From Lagierella sp. (GTDB lineage Bacteria; Bacillota; Clostridia; Tissierellales; Peptoniphilaceae): DNA of 64,000 nucleotides. The stretch is from assembly GCF_029983815.1 (NCBI RefSeq), contig NZ_JASBYU010000008.1, positions 14,884 to 78,883 on the forward strand, given 5' to 3'. Shown one piece after another: positions 35,167 to 43,745 of this stretch. The notes beneath the pieces were generated by a model, which was not told the DNA's origin, did no database searches, and saw nothing but the letters and a program-made list of their open reading frames with translations. Each line of letters opens with the position of its first letter. Position 1 is the stretch's first letter. A program made the translations under genes and the position numbers.

Positions 35167-35176
35167 CATATAAATG

Positions 35177-35205
35177 TTGCTAATTTTTTTAATATTTGAT
35201 AATAT
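35177..35205 (+). promoter_or_regulatory. Promoter upstream of the lipid kinase gene
   Basis: TTGCTA (35177-35182) and TAATAT (35200-35205) are 17 bases apart, and TG one base before the -10 gives an extended form. The predicted start leaves a leader of only about 10 bases before the GTG codon. Confidence 0.5.
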
Positions 35206-35222
35206 TCTTATGGTGAGAAAAA

Positions 35223-36125
35223 GTGGAAAAAGTAAAAATAATATATAATCCAACCTCCGGTTATCAACTATCCAAGAAGATGGTGCAAAACATAGCCCTG
35301 AGTCTATTGGACTTAGAATATGTTGTAAGCCTATCACCTACTAAGGACACCAATAGCGCCTATGAGGAGACAGTAAAGGCCCATGATGAGGGTTATGATA
35401 TCATATTAGCCTGTGGTGGAGATGGTACTGTAAATGAGGTTGTAAATGCTATGGCAGACTCTAAAACCGACATGAAATTGGGAATTTTTCCTACTGGTAC
35501 TGTAAACGATTTCGCTACATACCTAGGTTTAGACGGGTCTTCAGACAATTTAATCAGACTTATAAAGAATGATTTTTATATTCCTGTAGACATAGGAAAG
35601 GCAAATGATAAGTATTTTGTTAACGTTGCTGCCGGTGGAAAACTTGCAAATATTGCTCATGAAACGGATAAGGGACTAAAATCTGTATTTGGGAGACTTG
35701 CCTACTATGCGGAAGGTGTGAAAGCTTTTCCAGATGCCATCTCTTCAGGCTTTAAGTTAAAGTATGAATTAGATGGGGAAAAATTTGAAGATGATGCTTT
35801 GGTGTTTTTGGTATCCAATTCATCGTCAATAGGTGGCTTTTCAAAGATTGCGCCAAACGCTTTAGTAACAGATGGCTATTTAGATGTTATAATAATAAAG
35901 GATACGGGTAATTTTGTAGATGTTGCCCAGATATTTTTCAAAATCCTATCTGGAGAACATGTGGACGATGCAAGGGTTTCCTACTTTCATGCAAAGAGCA
36001 TAAAGATAGAATCGGACCAACCTATCGATGTGGACGTGGATGGGGAAAGTCTAGGGGAGTTACATGTAAATATTACTGTAGCGGATTATAAACTTAAAGT
36101 TTTTACAAATATAAAGGAGTGGTAA
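35223..36125 (+). CDS. Diacylglycerol-kinase-family lipid kinase (DgkB/YegS type)
   Basis: This is a 300-residue soluble lipid kinase of the DAGK catalytic family. It has the nucleotide motif CGGDGTVNEV near residue 63, GIFPTGTVNDFA, and the later DGYLDVIII and PIDVDVDGE segments. DgkB homologues recycle diacylglycerol released during lipoteichoic acid or glycan phosphoglycerol transfer. That would fit the phosphoglycerol transferase at 5.8 kb. The start is GTG 35223 with GGTGAG just upstream. The LacI-type gene begins two bases beyond its stop, and its ribosome site lies within the last codons. Confidence 0.88.
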   Translation: MEKVKIIYNPTSGYQLSKKMVQNIALSLLDLEYVVSLSPTKDTNSAYEETVKAHDEGYDIILACGGDGTVNEVVNAMADSKTDMKLGIFPTGTVNDFATYLGLDGSSDNLIRLIKNDFYIPVDIGKANDKYFVNVAAGGKLANIAHETDKGLKSVFGRLAYYAEGVKAFPDAISSGFKLKYELDGEKFEDDALVFLVSNSSSIGGFSKIAPNALVTDGYLDVIIIKDTGNFVDVAQIFFKILSGEHVDDARVSYFHAKSIKIESDQPIDVDVDGESLGELHVNITVADYKLKVFTNIKEW

Positions 36126-36127
36126 AG

Positions 36128-37135
36128 TTGTCATCACCTACAATTAAGGACGTTGCGAAACTAGCAGGTGTATCTATTTCTACGGTTTCAAGGGTTATGA
36201 ATGATTCAAAACCTGTAAGTCCTGAAGCTAGAAGGAAAGTTTTAGATGCAATTAAGAAGTTAGATTTTAAGCCAAATGAATTGGCGAGATCTTTGGTTAT
36301 GAGAAGATCTAATTTAATAGGAGTTGTCGTTAAGGATATAGCAATCTCCTATATGACTGAAGTGGTTAGAGGGATTGAGGAAGTTGGTAGAATGTACAAC
36401 TACGATATTCTTCTTTCAAGTTTCTATGGGGATTTGGATTTAGCTAAAAAAATAATTAACTTTATGTTTACTAAACAGGTTGAGGGAATTGTGCTTGTTT
36501 CAGAGGATGCAAATCCAGAACTAATTTATATGCTAAACAATCACAAGGCTCCATACATGCATTTAGATAAATTCTATGATACTGAAGACACCTATTCTGT
36601 ACATGTTGACTATCAAAAGGCTGCCAGTGAAATGACAGAGTTTTTAATAGAAAAGGGCCATGAGAAAATTCTTTTTGTTAAGGAGTATAAGAATGCAAAG
36701 ATTGGTCTTGAAAAACTAAAGGGATATAGTCAAGTTATGAATAAGAACAATCTATATCCTTATGAGACTACGGTTGATGGTGTAACGGATAGAGAAGGGT
36801 ATAAATATGGTGAAGAAATATGGAAGACCATAGAGCATGAAGGTATCACTGCTTGTTTCTTCTCTGAAGACGAGTTGGCAATAGGATTTTTAAACTATTG
36901 CTATGATAATAATAAATCCGTACCGGAAGATGTTTCAGTAGCCGGATTTGGGGATATAAAGATATCATCCCTATATAGACCGAGACTTACTACTATAAGG
37001 GAACCGTATTATGACTATGGTGCTGTTGCTGTAAGAAAGATAATCAAGAACTTAAAGGAGAACGAAACCATGGACAAGCACACTTCCCTACCAAGTAGTA
37101 TAATAGTAAGAGAGACTGTCAAAGATATAAGATAG
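36128..37135 (+). CDS. LacI-family regulator, CcpA-like
   Basis: The 335-residue protein has an N-terminal LacI helix-turn-helix (TIKDVAKLAGVSISTVSRVMN), the hinge helix with PNELARSL, and a periplasmic-binding-protein effector domain (IGVVVKDIAISYMTEVVRGIEE). It is immediately followed by ptsH and ptsI, and HPr keeps Ser46, so a catabolite-control (CcpA) role is likely though not proven. The TTG at 36128 is preferred because AAGGAG (36113-36118) lies nine bases before it; the GTG at 36119 would touch that site. Confidence 0.85.
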   Translation: MSSPTIKDVAKLAGVSISTVSRVMNDSKPVSPEARRKVLDAIKKLDFKPNELARSLVMRRSNLIGVVVKDIAISYMTEVVRGIEEVGRMYNYDILLSSFYGDLDLAKKIINFMFTKQVEGIVLVSEDANPELIYMLNNHKAPYMHLDKFYDTEDTYSVHVDYQKAASEMTEFLIEKGHEKILFVKEYKNAKIGLEKLKGYSQVMNKNNLYPYETTVDGVTDREGYKYGEEIWKTIEHEGITACFFSEDELAIGFLNYCYDNNKSVPEDVSVAGFGDIKISSLYRPRLTTIREPYYDYGAVAVRKIIKNLKENETMDKHTSLPSSIIVRETVKDIR

Positions 37136-37142
37136 TAGTTTG

Positions 37143-37171
37143 TTGATAATTAGGATTTCTAGTGATAGACT
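37143..37171 (+). promoter_or_regulatory. Promoter of ptsH
   Basis: TTGATA (37143-37148) and TAGACT (37166-37171) are 17 bases apart, with TG one base before the -10. It lies eight bases after the regulator gene, so ptsH can be expressed separately from it. Confidence 0.5.
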
Positions 37172-37200
37172 AATTGTAAGTATAAAATTAGGAGGAAAAA

Positions 37201-37461
37201 ATGGTAGAAAAAACCTTAGTTGTAAAAAATGAAACTGGTCTACATGCAAGACCTGCAGCTTCATTAGTTCAATTTGTTAAAAACTTTGAAGGCACAGTAG
37301 AGCTTATAAAAGATGGTAAGACAGCAAATGCTAAGAGCATTTTCAACGTTATGGCTTTGGGTGTTTCCAAGGGAACTGAAATTACAGTAAGAGTTACCGG
37401 GGAAAATGAGCAAGAAAATTTAGATAGACTTGTTGAATTCATTGAAAACTTGTCTGAATAA
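37201..37461 (+). CDS. ptsH: Phosphocarrier protein HPr
   Basis: HPr takes phosphate from Enzyme I and passes it to sugar-specific EIIA proteins. The 86-residue sequence has the active-site loop GLHARPA with His15 and Pro18, and Ser46 in AKSIF, the site for HPr kinase in Firmicutes. A perfect GGAGG precedes the ATG. It is followed by a terminator hairpin before ptsI. A second HPr-like gene lies at 2035. No EII genes are in the window. Confidence 0.95.
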   Translation: MVEKTLVVKNETGLHARPAASLVQFVKNFEGTVELIKDGKTANAKSIFNVMALGVSKGTEITVRVTGENEQENLDRLVEFIENLSE

Positions 37462-37485
37462 TTGTACTTTAAGAAAAATATATGT

Positions 37486-37514
37486 AAAGGATGTCTCTAA
37501 CATCCTTTATTTTT
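37486..37514 (+). terminator. Terminator hairpin between ptsH and ptsI
   Basis: AAAGGATGT (37486-37494) and ACATCCTTT (37500-37508) form a perfect nine-base stem with a five-base loop, followed by ATTTTTAT. It sits between two genes of the same pathway and could lower ptsI relative to ptsH. Confidence 0.8.
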
Positions 37515-37565
37515 ATGAACCAATAGAACATTCGAGACTTTGGATGCTTGATTTTGAGGTGTAAA

Positions 37566-39275
37566 ATGACAAAGATAATGACAGGTGTTGTTGCATCTGA
37601 GGGGATTGCAGTTGGAAAGGCGTTTTTATTCTATAAGGAGAAACTGCAACCTAAAGTAGAAAAGATAGAAGATGGAGAAATAGAAGAAGAAAAGGCTAAA
37701 TTTACAAAGGCCCTTTCAGATTATTCGAAATACCTGGAAGAGTTAGAAGTCGATTCCTTAGCACAAAAAAATGTTATTCAAGCCCATAGGGGAATGTTGG
37801 AAGATCCTTTCTTGCTTGAAACCGTAAACAATAAAATCGACTCAAATCAAAATGTTGAAAAGGCTTTAGATGACTCTATAGGTGAAATGGTTTCAATGAT
37901 TGAAGCCTTGGATGACCCCTATTTAAAAGAGAGGGCAGTGGACTATAAGGATATTGGTGAAAAGTTGCTCTATATTTTAAAGGGGGTTGAACCTAAGAAG
38001 CTTTCACCTTTACCTAAGGATAGTATAATAGTCTCCAATGAGTTAACTCCTTCGGACACTTCTGTAATGGATAAGGAAAATGTCATTGGGTTTGCCATGG
38101 ATTTGGGAGGTAAGACTGCCCATACATCCATAATTGCTCAAACCTTGGGAATTCCTGCGATAGTGGGAATGAAAACCGTATCTCAAAGTGTTAAAGATGG
38201 AGATACTATAATTATAGACAATGAACAGGGAAAACTCTTTATCGACCCTGAGGAAGAACTTCTGCAGGAGTATAGAAAAAAGGCTCTAAGATTAAAGGAA
38301 GAGAAGGAAAGACTCGATAAATTTAAAGACGAGGATGCTATTACTCCAGATGGTAAAAAGGTAGAAGTCGCAGTAAATATAGGTAATTTAGAGGACTTGA
38401 AGAAGGGTATCGAGAGAGGTGCTAAGTCTGTAGGACTGTTTAGAACAGAGTTTTTATATATGGAAAACACACATTTTCCTACGGAGGAAGAACAGTTCAA
38501 TGTCTATTCCCAGGCGGCTAAAATGCTTGATGGAAACACTTTGATTATTAGAACTTTGGATATAGGTGGAGATAAGTCCCTGTCCTACTTTAAATTCCCT
38601 GAGGAGGAAAATCCATTTTTAGGATGGAGGGCACTTCGAATTTGTTTTGATATGCAAGATGTCTTTGAAACTCAACTAAAGGCGATTTTAAGGGCGTCAG
38701 CCTTTGGAGACGTTAAGATTTTACTTCCAATGGTAATATCCGTAGATGAAATCATCAGGGTGATGGATATACTAGAAGGTGTAAAAAAGGACTTAATCAA
38801 AAGAGAAGTTGAATTTAACCATGAAATAGAAGTTGGTATAATGGTGGAAACTCCTGCAAGTGCTATCATTGCAGACGACTTAATAGACCATGTGGACTTT
38901 TTTAGCATTGGAACAAACGACCTAACTCAGTATGTGTTGGCTGTAGACAGAGGCAACGAAAAGATTTCTGAGCTATATAGTACCTATAATAAGGCGGTTT
39001 TAAGGTCTATAAAAAGAGTTATTGAAATATCCCATGAAAAAGGTAAGTGGACTGGCATGTGCGGTGGTTTTGCTGGAGATGCAAAGGCTACAAAGATGCT
39101 ACTTGGGTTTGGACTTGATGAATTTTCAGTCCCTGGGCCAAATGTTCCAAAGATTAAGGACATCATTCGAAATACGACTTTGGAAGAGGGACAAAATTTT
39201 TCAAATGAAATTTTAAATCTAAAGACGACAGGGGATATTGAAACCAGAATAGAGGAAGAATGGAAGAATAGATAA
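37566..39275 (+). CDS. ptsI: PTS Enzyme I (phosphoenolpyruvate-protein phosphotransferase)
   Basis: Enzyme I phosphorylates HPr using PEP. The 569 residues contain the HPr-binding domain, the phospho-His domain with GGKTAHTSI (His186), and the PEP-binding barrel with LFRTEFLYM, IRTLDIGGDK, FLGWRALR, SIGTNDLTQY and the catalytic Cys in GMCGG. Length is normal. The ATG at 37566 follows a GAGGTG site; longer in-frame starts have none. There is no strong promoter in the 51 bases after the upstream terminator, so expression may depend on read-through. Confidence 0.95.
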   Translation: MTKIMTGVVASEGIAVGKAFLFYKEKLQPKVEKIEDGEIEEEKAKFTKALSDYSKYLEELEVDSLAQKNVIQAHRGMLEDPFLLETVNNKIDSNQNVEKALDDSIGEMVSMIEALDDPYLKERAVDYKDIGEKLLYILKGVEPKKLSPLPKDSIIVSNELTPSDTSVMDKENVIGFAMDLGGKTAHTSIIAQTLGIPAIVGMKTVSQSVKDGDTIIIDNEQGKLFIDPEEELLQEYRKKALRLKEEKERLDKFKDEDAITPDGKKVEVAVNIGNLEDLKKGIERGAKSVGLFRTEFLYMENTHFPTEEEQFNVYSQAAKMLDGNTLIIRTLDIGGDKSLSYFKFPEEENPFLGWRALRICFDMQDVFETQLKAILRASAFGDVKILLPMVISVDEIIRVMDILEGVKKDLIKREVEFNHEIEVGIMVETPASAIIADDLIDHVDFFSIGTNDLTQYVLAVDRGNEKISELYSTYNKAVLRSIKRVIEISHEKGKWTGMCGGFAGDAKATKMLLGFGLDEFSVPGPNVPKIKDIIRNTTLEEGQNFSNEILNLKTTGDIETRIEEEWKNR

Positions 39276-39340
39276 AAGATTTAGCATAATCTTTACATTG
39301 TTTGAATTTGATTTTTATAAATGTGGCCTATACTATCTTT

Positions 39341-39467
39341 GTAGGGTAGAACAGACCCTCACCCTTAAGAGATAATAAGTTACAAAACTACGTGTTAATC
39401 TTTTTCTTCCATTGCACAGGCTATTTAGCCTAAAAATTGAGTCAACCACCCAGTTGGCTCTTTTTTT
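39341..39467 (+). ncRNA. Candidate structured small RNA or leader (unidentified)
   Basis: A TATACT at 39329-39334 with TTGATT 15 bases upstream (39308-39313) could start a transcript near 39341. The stretch then forms three hairpins. The first is AGGGT/ACCCT around 39343-39359. The second is AGGCT/AGCCT around 39417-39430. The last is GAGTCAAC (39439-39446) with GTTGGCTC (39453-39460, one G-T pair), ended by seven T. No open frame is present. The class was not recognised. It may be the 3' end signal of ptsI plus an independent RNA, or an attenuator for the downstream gene. Confidence 0.45.
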
Positions 39468-39615
39468 ATTTTCAAAATTACTTTTTAAGAGTCTAATTGT
39501 TGTGCTTCCAACAAATATAGAAAAAATCATCTCATATTTGGGTAAAATTGTTTCAAAGGTATTATTAATATGTTAGAATTAGAATATGTTTCCTTTGAGA
39601 GTAGGGGGTAGTAAG

Positions 39616-40479
39616 TTGAACGAGGACAAACTGATAAAAAGCTTAGAGGATTTGGGGATTGATAGGGTTAAAAACCTTGTTGAAAAAGAGGAAGGTTTAT
39701 ATGAGTTAGAACTGGAAAATGGAAATGGCTACAAACTAAAAACCTTTCCAATGGAACTGTTCTCTGACTTATCTAAACAAGTTAAAATCTTTGATGCCCT
39801 ATTAAATAGAGGTGTCGAAATTGCGCCAAAGTTTAATATGGGCAAGGTGGAAGATGAAAACCAATTCTTTATACTTTCTAAAAAGGCTATGAAGGTTAGT
39901 AAGAAAGACTTTGATTTAGGAGTTAAATTGGGGAGTTTTCTTAGAGAGTATCATAGGTTTTCAGAAGGTGGAGATCCGAATTTGTGGGAGAAAAGATTTG
40001 GTCACCGCATGGTATTGTTTTTTCACAATTACTACCTTTGCAACTATACTGGTCCAAAGGACTATATTTTACTAGATTATTTAAAGGATAATAAGCATTT
40101 GATTTCCGATAGAGATACTGTTGAGTTTCTAGGAATTGACAATCTCTTGGATATTTCTCTAGATGATGAGGGAAGGTTAGGAAACTTGAAGTTTTTAGTT
40201 GAGGATAGGACAGATCCATACTATCAATTCAAGGACTTAAACTTATCAAAATCTAAGGATTGGGAATATTCTAGAGGATTGGTACAGGGCTATTTTAACG
40301 GAAAGCCACCTATTCTTTTCTTTAAAACCCTAGCAGTCTATTCTATTGTGGAATATCTTTATGATGATTTGGAAAAACAGAAAAGTGTGGACTGTGAAAG
40401 TCTAAGGAAAAAAATCGACTATCTACTAGAATTATATGAGGATTTTTCCAAAATCTATCCTAGATGGTATAAAAACTAA
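39616..40479 (+). CDS. Aminoglycoside-phosphotransferase-fold protein, probable pseudokinase
   Basis: The 287-residue protein resembles small APH/choline-kinase-fold proteins, with LGSFLREYHRF (105-115), DPYYQF (200-205) and RGLVQGYFNGKPP near 220-232. The catalytic HGDxxxxN loop, expected just before DDEGR (183-187), reads LGIDNLLD (172-179). His, Asp and Asn are therefore all replaced, and the metal-binding Asp of the IDFD strand is missing too (KFLVED). A kinase role is unlikely, and no function is known. The TTG at 39616 follows AGGGGG at good spacing; an ATG at 39586 has no site. arcC follows 25 bases later. Confidence 0.65.
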   Translation: MNEDKLIKSLEDLGIDRVKNLVEKEEGLYELELENGNGYKLKTFPMELFSDLSKQVKIFDALLNRGVEIAPKFNMGKVEDENQFFILSKKAMKVSKKDFDLGVKLGSFLREYHRFSEGGDPNLWEKRFGHRMVLFFHNYYLCNYTGPKDYILLDYLKDNKHLISDRDTVEFLGIDNLLDISLDDEGRLGNLKFLVEDRTDPYYQFKDLNLSKSKDWEYSRGLVQGYFNGKPPILFFKTLAVYSIVEYLYDDLEKQKSVDCESLRKKIDYLLELYEDFSKIYPRWYKN

Positions 40480-40504
40480 TGCTTAATATATAGGAGGTAT
40501 TTTT

Positions 40505-41437
40505 ATGAGTGAAAAAGTTGTCATCGCCCTAGGAGGTAACGCTTTAGGTCATGACCTAGAAAGTCAAAGAATTGCAGTTAAATCTACAGCAAAGGCGATT
40601 GTGGATTTAATTGAAGCGGGGAATAAAGTTGTTATTACCCATGGTAATGGACCTCAAGTTGGAATGTTGAATAATGTGTTTGCAGATTATAAGAAGATGA
40701 ACCCAAATTTTCAAGACATGCCTCTTTCCATGTGTGTTGCCATGAGCCAAGCCTATATTGGATATGATTTACAAAATGCAATTAGGGAAGAGTTACTTAA
40801 TAGAAAAATTGAAAAATCTGTCGTTTCAGTTATCACTCAAGTGGTGGTAGATGAAAATGACAAGGCTTTTTCTAACCCAACTAAGCCTATAGGTCCATTT
40901 ATGACTGAGGAAGAAGCGGAAATTGCCAAGGGTAAAGGTATGGATGTGGTTGAAGATGCAGGCAGGGGATATCGAAGGGTAGTTGCTTCTCCAAAACCTG
41001 TTGAAATTGTGGAAATAGAGAGTATTAGAAGACTTGTCGATGCAGATAGTGTGGTTATAGCCTGTGGTGGCGGTGGAATACCTGTTGTATCTAAGGGAAA
41101 TGTCCTTGAAGGAAAGGGCGCCGTTATTGACAAAGATTTTGCTTCTTCGGTACTTGCTCAACAACTTGATGCGGATAAATTAGTGGTTTTAACCGCTGTT
41201 GAAAAGGTTGCCATAAACTTTGGGAAGGAAGATGAAACTTGGCTATCCAAGATGTCAGTTGAAGAGGCTAAGGAATACAGCGATAGGGGAGAATTTGCTC
41301 CAGGGTCCATGCTTCCAAAGGTTCAAGCGGCAATCGACTTTGCAAATTCCAGAGACAATAGGGAGTCCCTTATAACTTCATTGGAAAAGGCCTCTGAAGG
41401 ACTTAAGGGAAATACTGGAACTAAAATTTATAAGTAA
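40505..41437 (+). CDS. arcC: Carbamate kinase
   Basis: This enzyme makes ATP from carbamoyl phosphate and ADP, the last step of arginine deiminase or other carbamoyl-yielding pathways. The 310-residue sequence has VIALGGNALG, THGNGPQVGML, NPTKPIGPFM, ACGGGGIPV and DKDFASSVLAQQL, all typical of ArcC. A GGAGG site precedes the ATG. There is no arcA or arcB nearby, so carbamoyl phosphate must come from genes elsewhere. It may be co-transcribed with the APH-like gene. A terminator follows. Confidence 0.95.
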   Translation: MSEKVVIALGGNALGHDLESQRIAVKSTAKAIVDLIEAGNKVVITHGNGPQVGMLNNVFADYKKMNPNFQDMPLSMCVAMSQAYIGYDLQNAIREELLNRKIEKSVVSVITQVVVDENDKAFSNPTKPIGPFMTEEEAEIAKGKGMDVVEDAGRGYRRVVASPKPVEIVEIESIRRLVDADSVVIACGGGGIPVVSKGNVLEGKGAVIDKDFASSVLAQQLDADKLVVLTAVEKVAINFGKEDETWLSKMSVEEAKEYSDRGEFAPGSMLPKVQAAIDFANSRDNRESLITSLEKASEGLKGNTGTKIYK

Positions 41438-41448
41438 TGTTGAATTGT

Positions 41449-41476
41449 AGACAGGGTATATGCTCTGTCTTTTTCT
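41449..41476 (+). terminator. Terminator of arcC
   Basis: AGACAG (41449-41454) pairs with CTGTCT (41465-41470), followed by TTTTCTTTT. Confidence 0.7.
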
Positions 41477-41480
41477 TTTA

Positions 41481-41510
41481 TTGATATATGAATCGATTGA
41501 TTTGTATAAA
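41481..41510 (+). promoter_or_regulatory. Promoter of the catalase gene
   Basis: TTGATA (41481-41486) and TATAAA (41505-41510) are 18 bases apart. The predicted leader is about 95 bases. No clear PerR or Fur box was seen. Confidence 0.5.
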
Positions 41511-41614
41511 TTTTTTAAATAGTACTACATAGTGTTAATGGACAGCTTCTTCGGGTATATATTTATAGGCAGGGTATTAAATATGAATTATCGAACTGAA
41601 ATATAGGAGGATAT

Positions 41615-43330
41615 ATGAAAGAAGATAAAGATATGATTAATAAAGACCCGAGAATGAAAAATGGTCTGGGAGACCATTTACCAAGTAGAAATGATGTTAA
41701 GGGAGAAAATCCTCATATAACCAGAGCTACAGGTGCTCCTGTAGAGAACAATCAAGATTCTATGACTGCAGGGGAAAGGGGACCTCTAGTACACGACGAT
41801 GTGTGGCTATTTGAAAAACACGCCCATTTCAATCGGGAATTAATTCCTGAAAGAAGAATGCATGCTAAGGGTTCTGGAGCATTTGGTACTTTTAAAGTAA
41901 CTAATGATATAACAAAGTATACAAAGGCTAAAATATTCTCCGAAGTGGGAAAAGAAACTGAGATGTTTGCAAGGTTCTCACTAGTTGCAGGGGAAAGGGG
42001 CTTTCCTGATGCGGATAGAGATATAAGAGGATTTGCTCTTAAATTTTATACTGAAGAAGGTAATTGGGACTTAGTAGGTAATAATACACCGGTATTTTTC
42101 TTTAGGGACCCAATGAAATTTATAGATTTAAACCATGTGGTTAAAAGGGACCCTAAGACCAATATGAGAAGTCCTAACAACAACTGGGACTTTTGGTCAT
42201 CACTTCCTGAGTCCTTATTACAAGTTACAATTATTATGGCGGATAGAGGAATTCCATCTTCATATAGATATATGCATGGGTTTGGTTCTCATACCTATTC
42301 TCTGATCAATGAAAACAATGAGAGGACATGGGTGAAATTCCATTTTAGATCTCAACAGGGAATAATGAACTATACGGATCAAGAAGCGGAAAAAGTTAAA
42401 GCTATGGATCCAGATTCTCACCAAAGAGACCTATTAGAAGCTATAGAAAAAGGACAATTTCCTAAGTGGAAGATGTATCTTCAGGTGATGACTGAAGAGG
42501 AAGCAAGAAAAATGGAAACAAATCCATTTGACTTGACTAAAATGTGGTTAAAGAAGGATCATCCATTTATCGAAGTGGGTGAATTTGAGTTAAATAGAAA
42601 CCCTGAAAACTACTTCCAAGACGTGGAACAAGCTGCATTTAATCCTTCACAAAATGTTCCTGGAATTGGATTTTCACCGGATAGAATGTTGCAAGCAAGG
42701 CTATTTGCCTATGGCGACGCCCAAAGATATCGTCTAGGAGTTAATCACCATCAAATACCTGTAAACTCTCCTAAGGGAGTTGATCCAAAAGACTACCATC
42801 AATTCCACAGAGATGGACAGATGAGAGTAGATGGAAACCTAGGTTCAGAACTTCACTATGAACCAAATTCCTATGGAAACTGGGAAGAGGACGAGAGGGG
42901 CTATGAACCGAGTCAAGATGGCGGAAAGGTAGATCGCTACGACTTTAGAGAACTTGACAGTGACTACTATAGTCAACCAGGAATGCTTTATAGGGCAATG
43001 ACGGAAGAACAAAAACAAGTTCTTTGCGAAAATACTGCAAGACATATGGAAGATACCACCTTGCAAATAAAACACCGTTGGATTAGCCATTGCTATAAGG
43101 CTGATGAAGACTATGGCAAGAGACTTGCAAAGGTGTTGGGAATAGACATTGAAGATGTAGATTTAGAACTTAAGAGAGATTCTAGAGAGGCTAATTACAA
43201 GGCTAATCATGCCCATCCTGAACTGGATAAGCCTACTGAAAACTTAAAGATGAAGGACTGGGAAGAGATAAAGACAGATTATAATCCAAAGTCATTTATA
43301 GACCCAATGGAAGATCCATTTGTACTTTAA
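41615..43330 (+). CDS. Haem catalase
   Basis: This monofunctional catalase splits hydrogen peroxide and needs haem. The 571-residue protein keeps the distal His83 in ERRMHAKGSGAFG, the distal-side FSLVAGERGFPD segment, and the proximal Tyr in RLFAYGDAQRYRLG. The N-terminus has an extra 40 or so residues before the usual MTAGERGP start. The length lies between small- and large-subunit catalases, and no flavodoxin-like C-terminal domain is seen. GGAGG precedes the ATG. No haem synthesis genes are in the window, so haem is presumably taken up. The gene has its own promoter and terminator. Confidence 0.94.
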   Translation: MKEDKDMINKDPRMKNGLGDHLPSRNDVKGENPHITRATGAPVENNQDSMTAGERGPLVHDDVWLFEKHAHFNRELIPERRMHAKGSGAFGTFKVTNDITKYTKAKIFSEVGKETEMFARFSLVAGERGFPDADRDIRGFALKFYTEEGNWDLVGNNTPVFFFRDPMKFIDLNHVVKRDPKTNMRSPNNNWDFWSSLPESLLQVTIIMADRGIPSSYRYMHGFGSHTYSLINENNERTWVKFHFRSQQGIMNYTDQEAEKVKAMDPDSHQRDLLEAIEKGQFPKWKMYLQVMTEEEARKMETNPFDLTKMWLKKDHPFIEVGEFELNRNPENYFQDVEQAAFNPSQNVPGIGFSPDRMLQARLFAYGDAQRYRLGVNHHQIPVNSPKGVDPKDYHQFHRDGQMRVDGNLGSELHYEPNSYGNWEEDERGYEPSQDGGKVDRYDFRELDSDYYSQPGMLYRAMTEEQKQVLCENTARHMEDTTLQIKHRWISHCYKADEDYGKRLAKVLGIDIEDVDLELKRDSREANYKANHAHPELDKPTENLKMKDWEEIKTDYNPKSFIDPMEDPFVL

Positions 43331-43339
43331 TATTTATAG

Positions 43340-43365
43340 AGCGCTCAGAGATGGGCGCTTTTTAA
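43340..43365 (+). terminator. Terminator of the catalase gene
   Basis: AGCGCTC (43340-43346) pairs with GGGCGCT (43353-43359, one G-T pair), followed by TTTTT. Confidence 0.8.
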
Positions 43366-43445
43366 TAGCATTTTGACTTGCCACAAAATTGTGGATTTCT
43401 ATTAGGATTTGGAATGATTATTATGCAAAGAGAAAGGAGAAACAA

Positions 43446-43583
43446 ATGGAAGATATGACAAGGCTAGAATTATTAACATTATTGTATTCGTTACAAGCTT
43501 TATTAGAAGATGGAAAAACAGATAAGGCAAAAGAAGTGATTGATAAGATAATTAAAGAGGCAGAACAAAAGCCTACTAACTAA
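43446..43583 (+). CDS. Small helical protein of 45 residues, unknown
   Basis: The ATG at 43446 has a strong AAAGGAG site seven bases upstream. The frame encodes 45 residues that look like two amphipathic helices (LELLTLLYSLQALLEDGK, then AKEVIDKIIKEAEQK). No family is recognised. An inverted repeat (GCCTACTA 43571-43578, TAGTAGGC 43585-43592) overlaps its stop codon. It might be a small regulator or a remnant. The ribosome site and lack of rare features make translation likely. Confidence 0.55.
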   Translation: MEDMTRLELLTLLYSLQALLEDGKTDKAKEVIDKIIKEAEQKPTN

Positions 43584-43602
43584 ATAGTAGGCACAAACAA
43601 AA

Positions 43603-43635
43603 TTAGATAGGTGGGCTTGCCACCACCTAATCTAA
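43603..43635 (+). repeat. Long hairpin downstream of the small gene
   Basis: TTAGATAGGTGG (43603-43614) pairs with CCACCTAATCTAA (43623-43635) with one bulge. There is no long T run, so it may protect an mRNA 3' end or mark a small mobile element. Confidence 0.5.
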
Positions 43636-43745
43636 TTCTATATTAATATATAAAAAATGGCAAGAACTTTATTAATGGACTGTTGTCTAGTTATACAATT
43701 AGACGATAAACAACTAAATACTTTTTTAAAATTTCTACGTAAAAT

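Noticed and set aside
39341..39467. Structured region as SRP RNA, T-box or a known riboswitch
   Set aside because: The SRP GGAAG/AGCAGC core, the T-box sequence and known riboswitch core motifs are absent on both strands.
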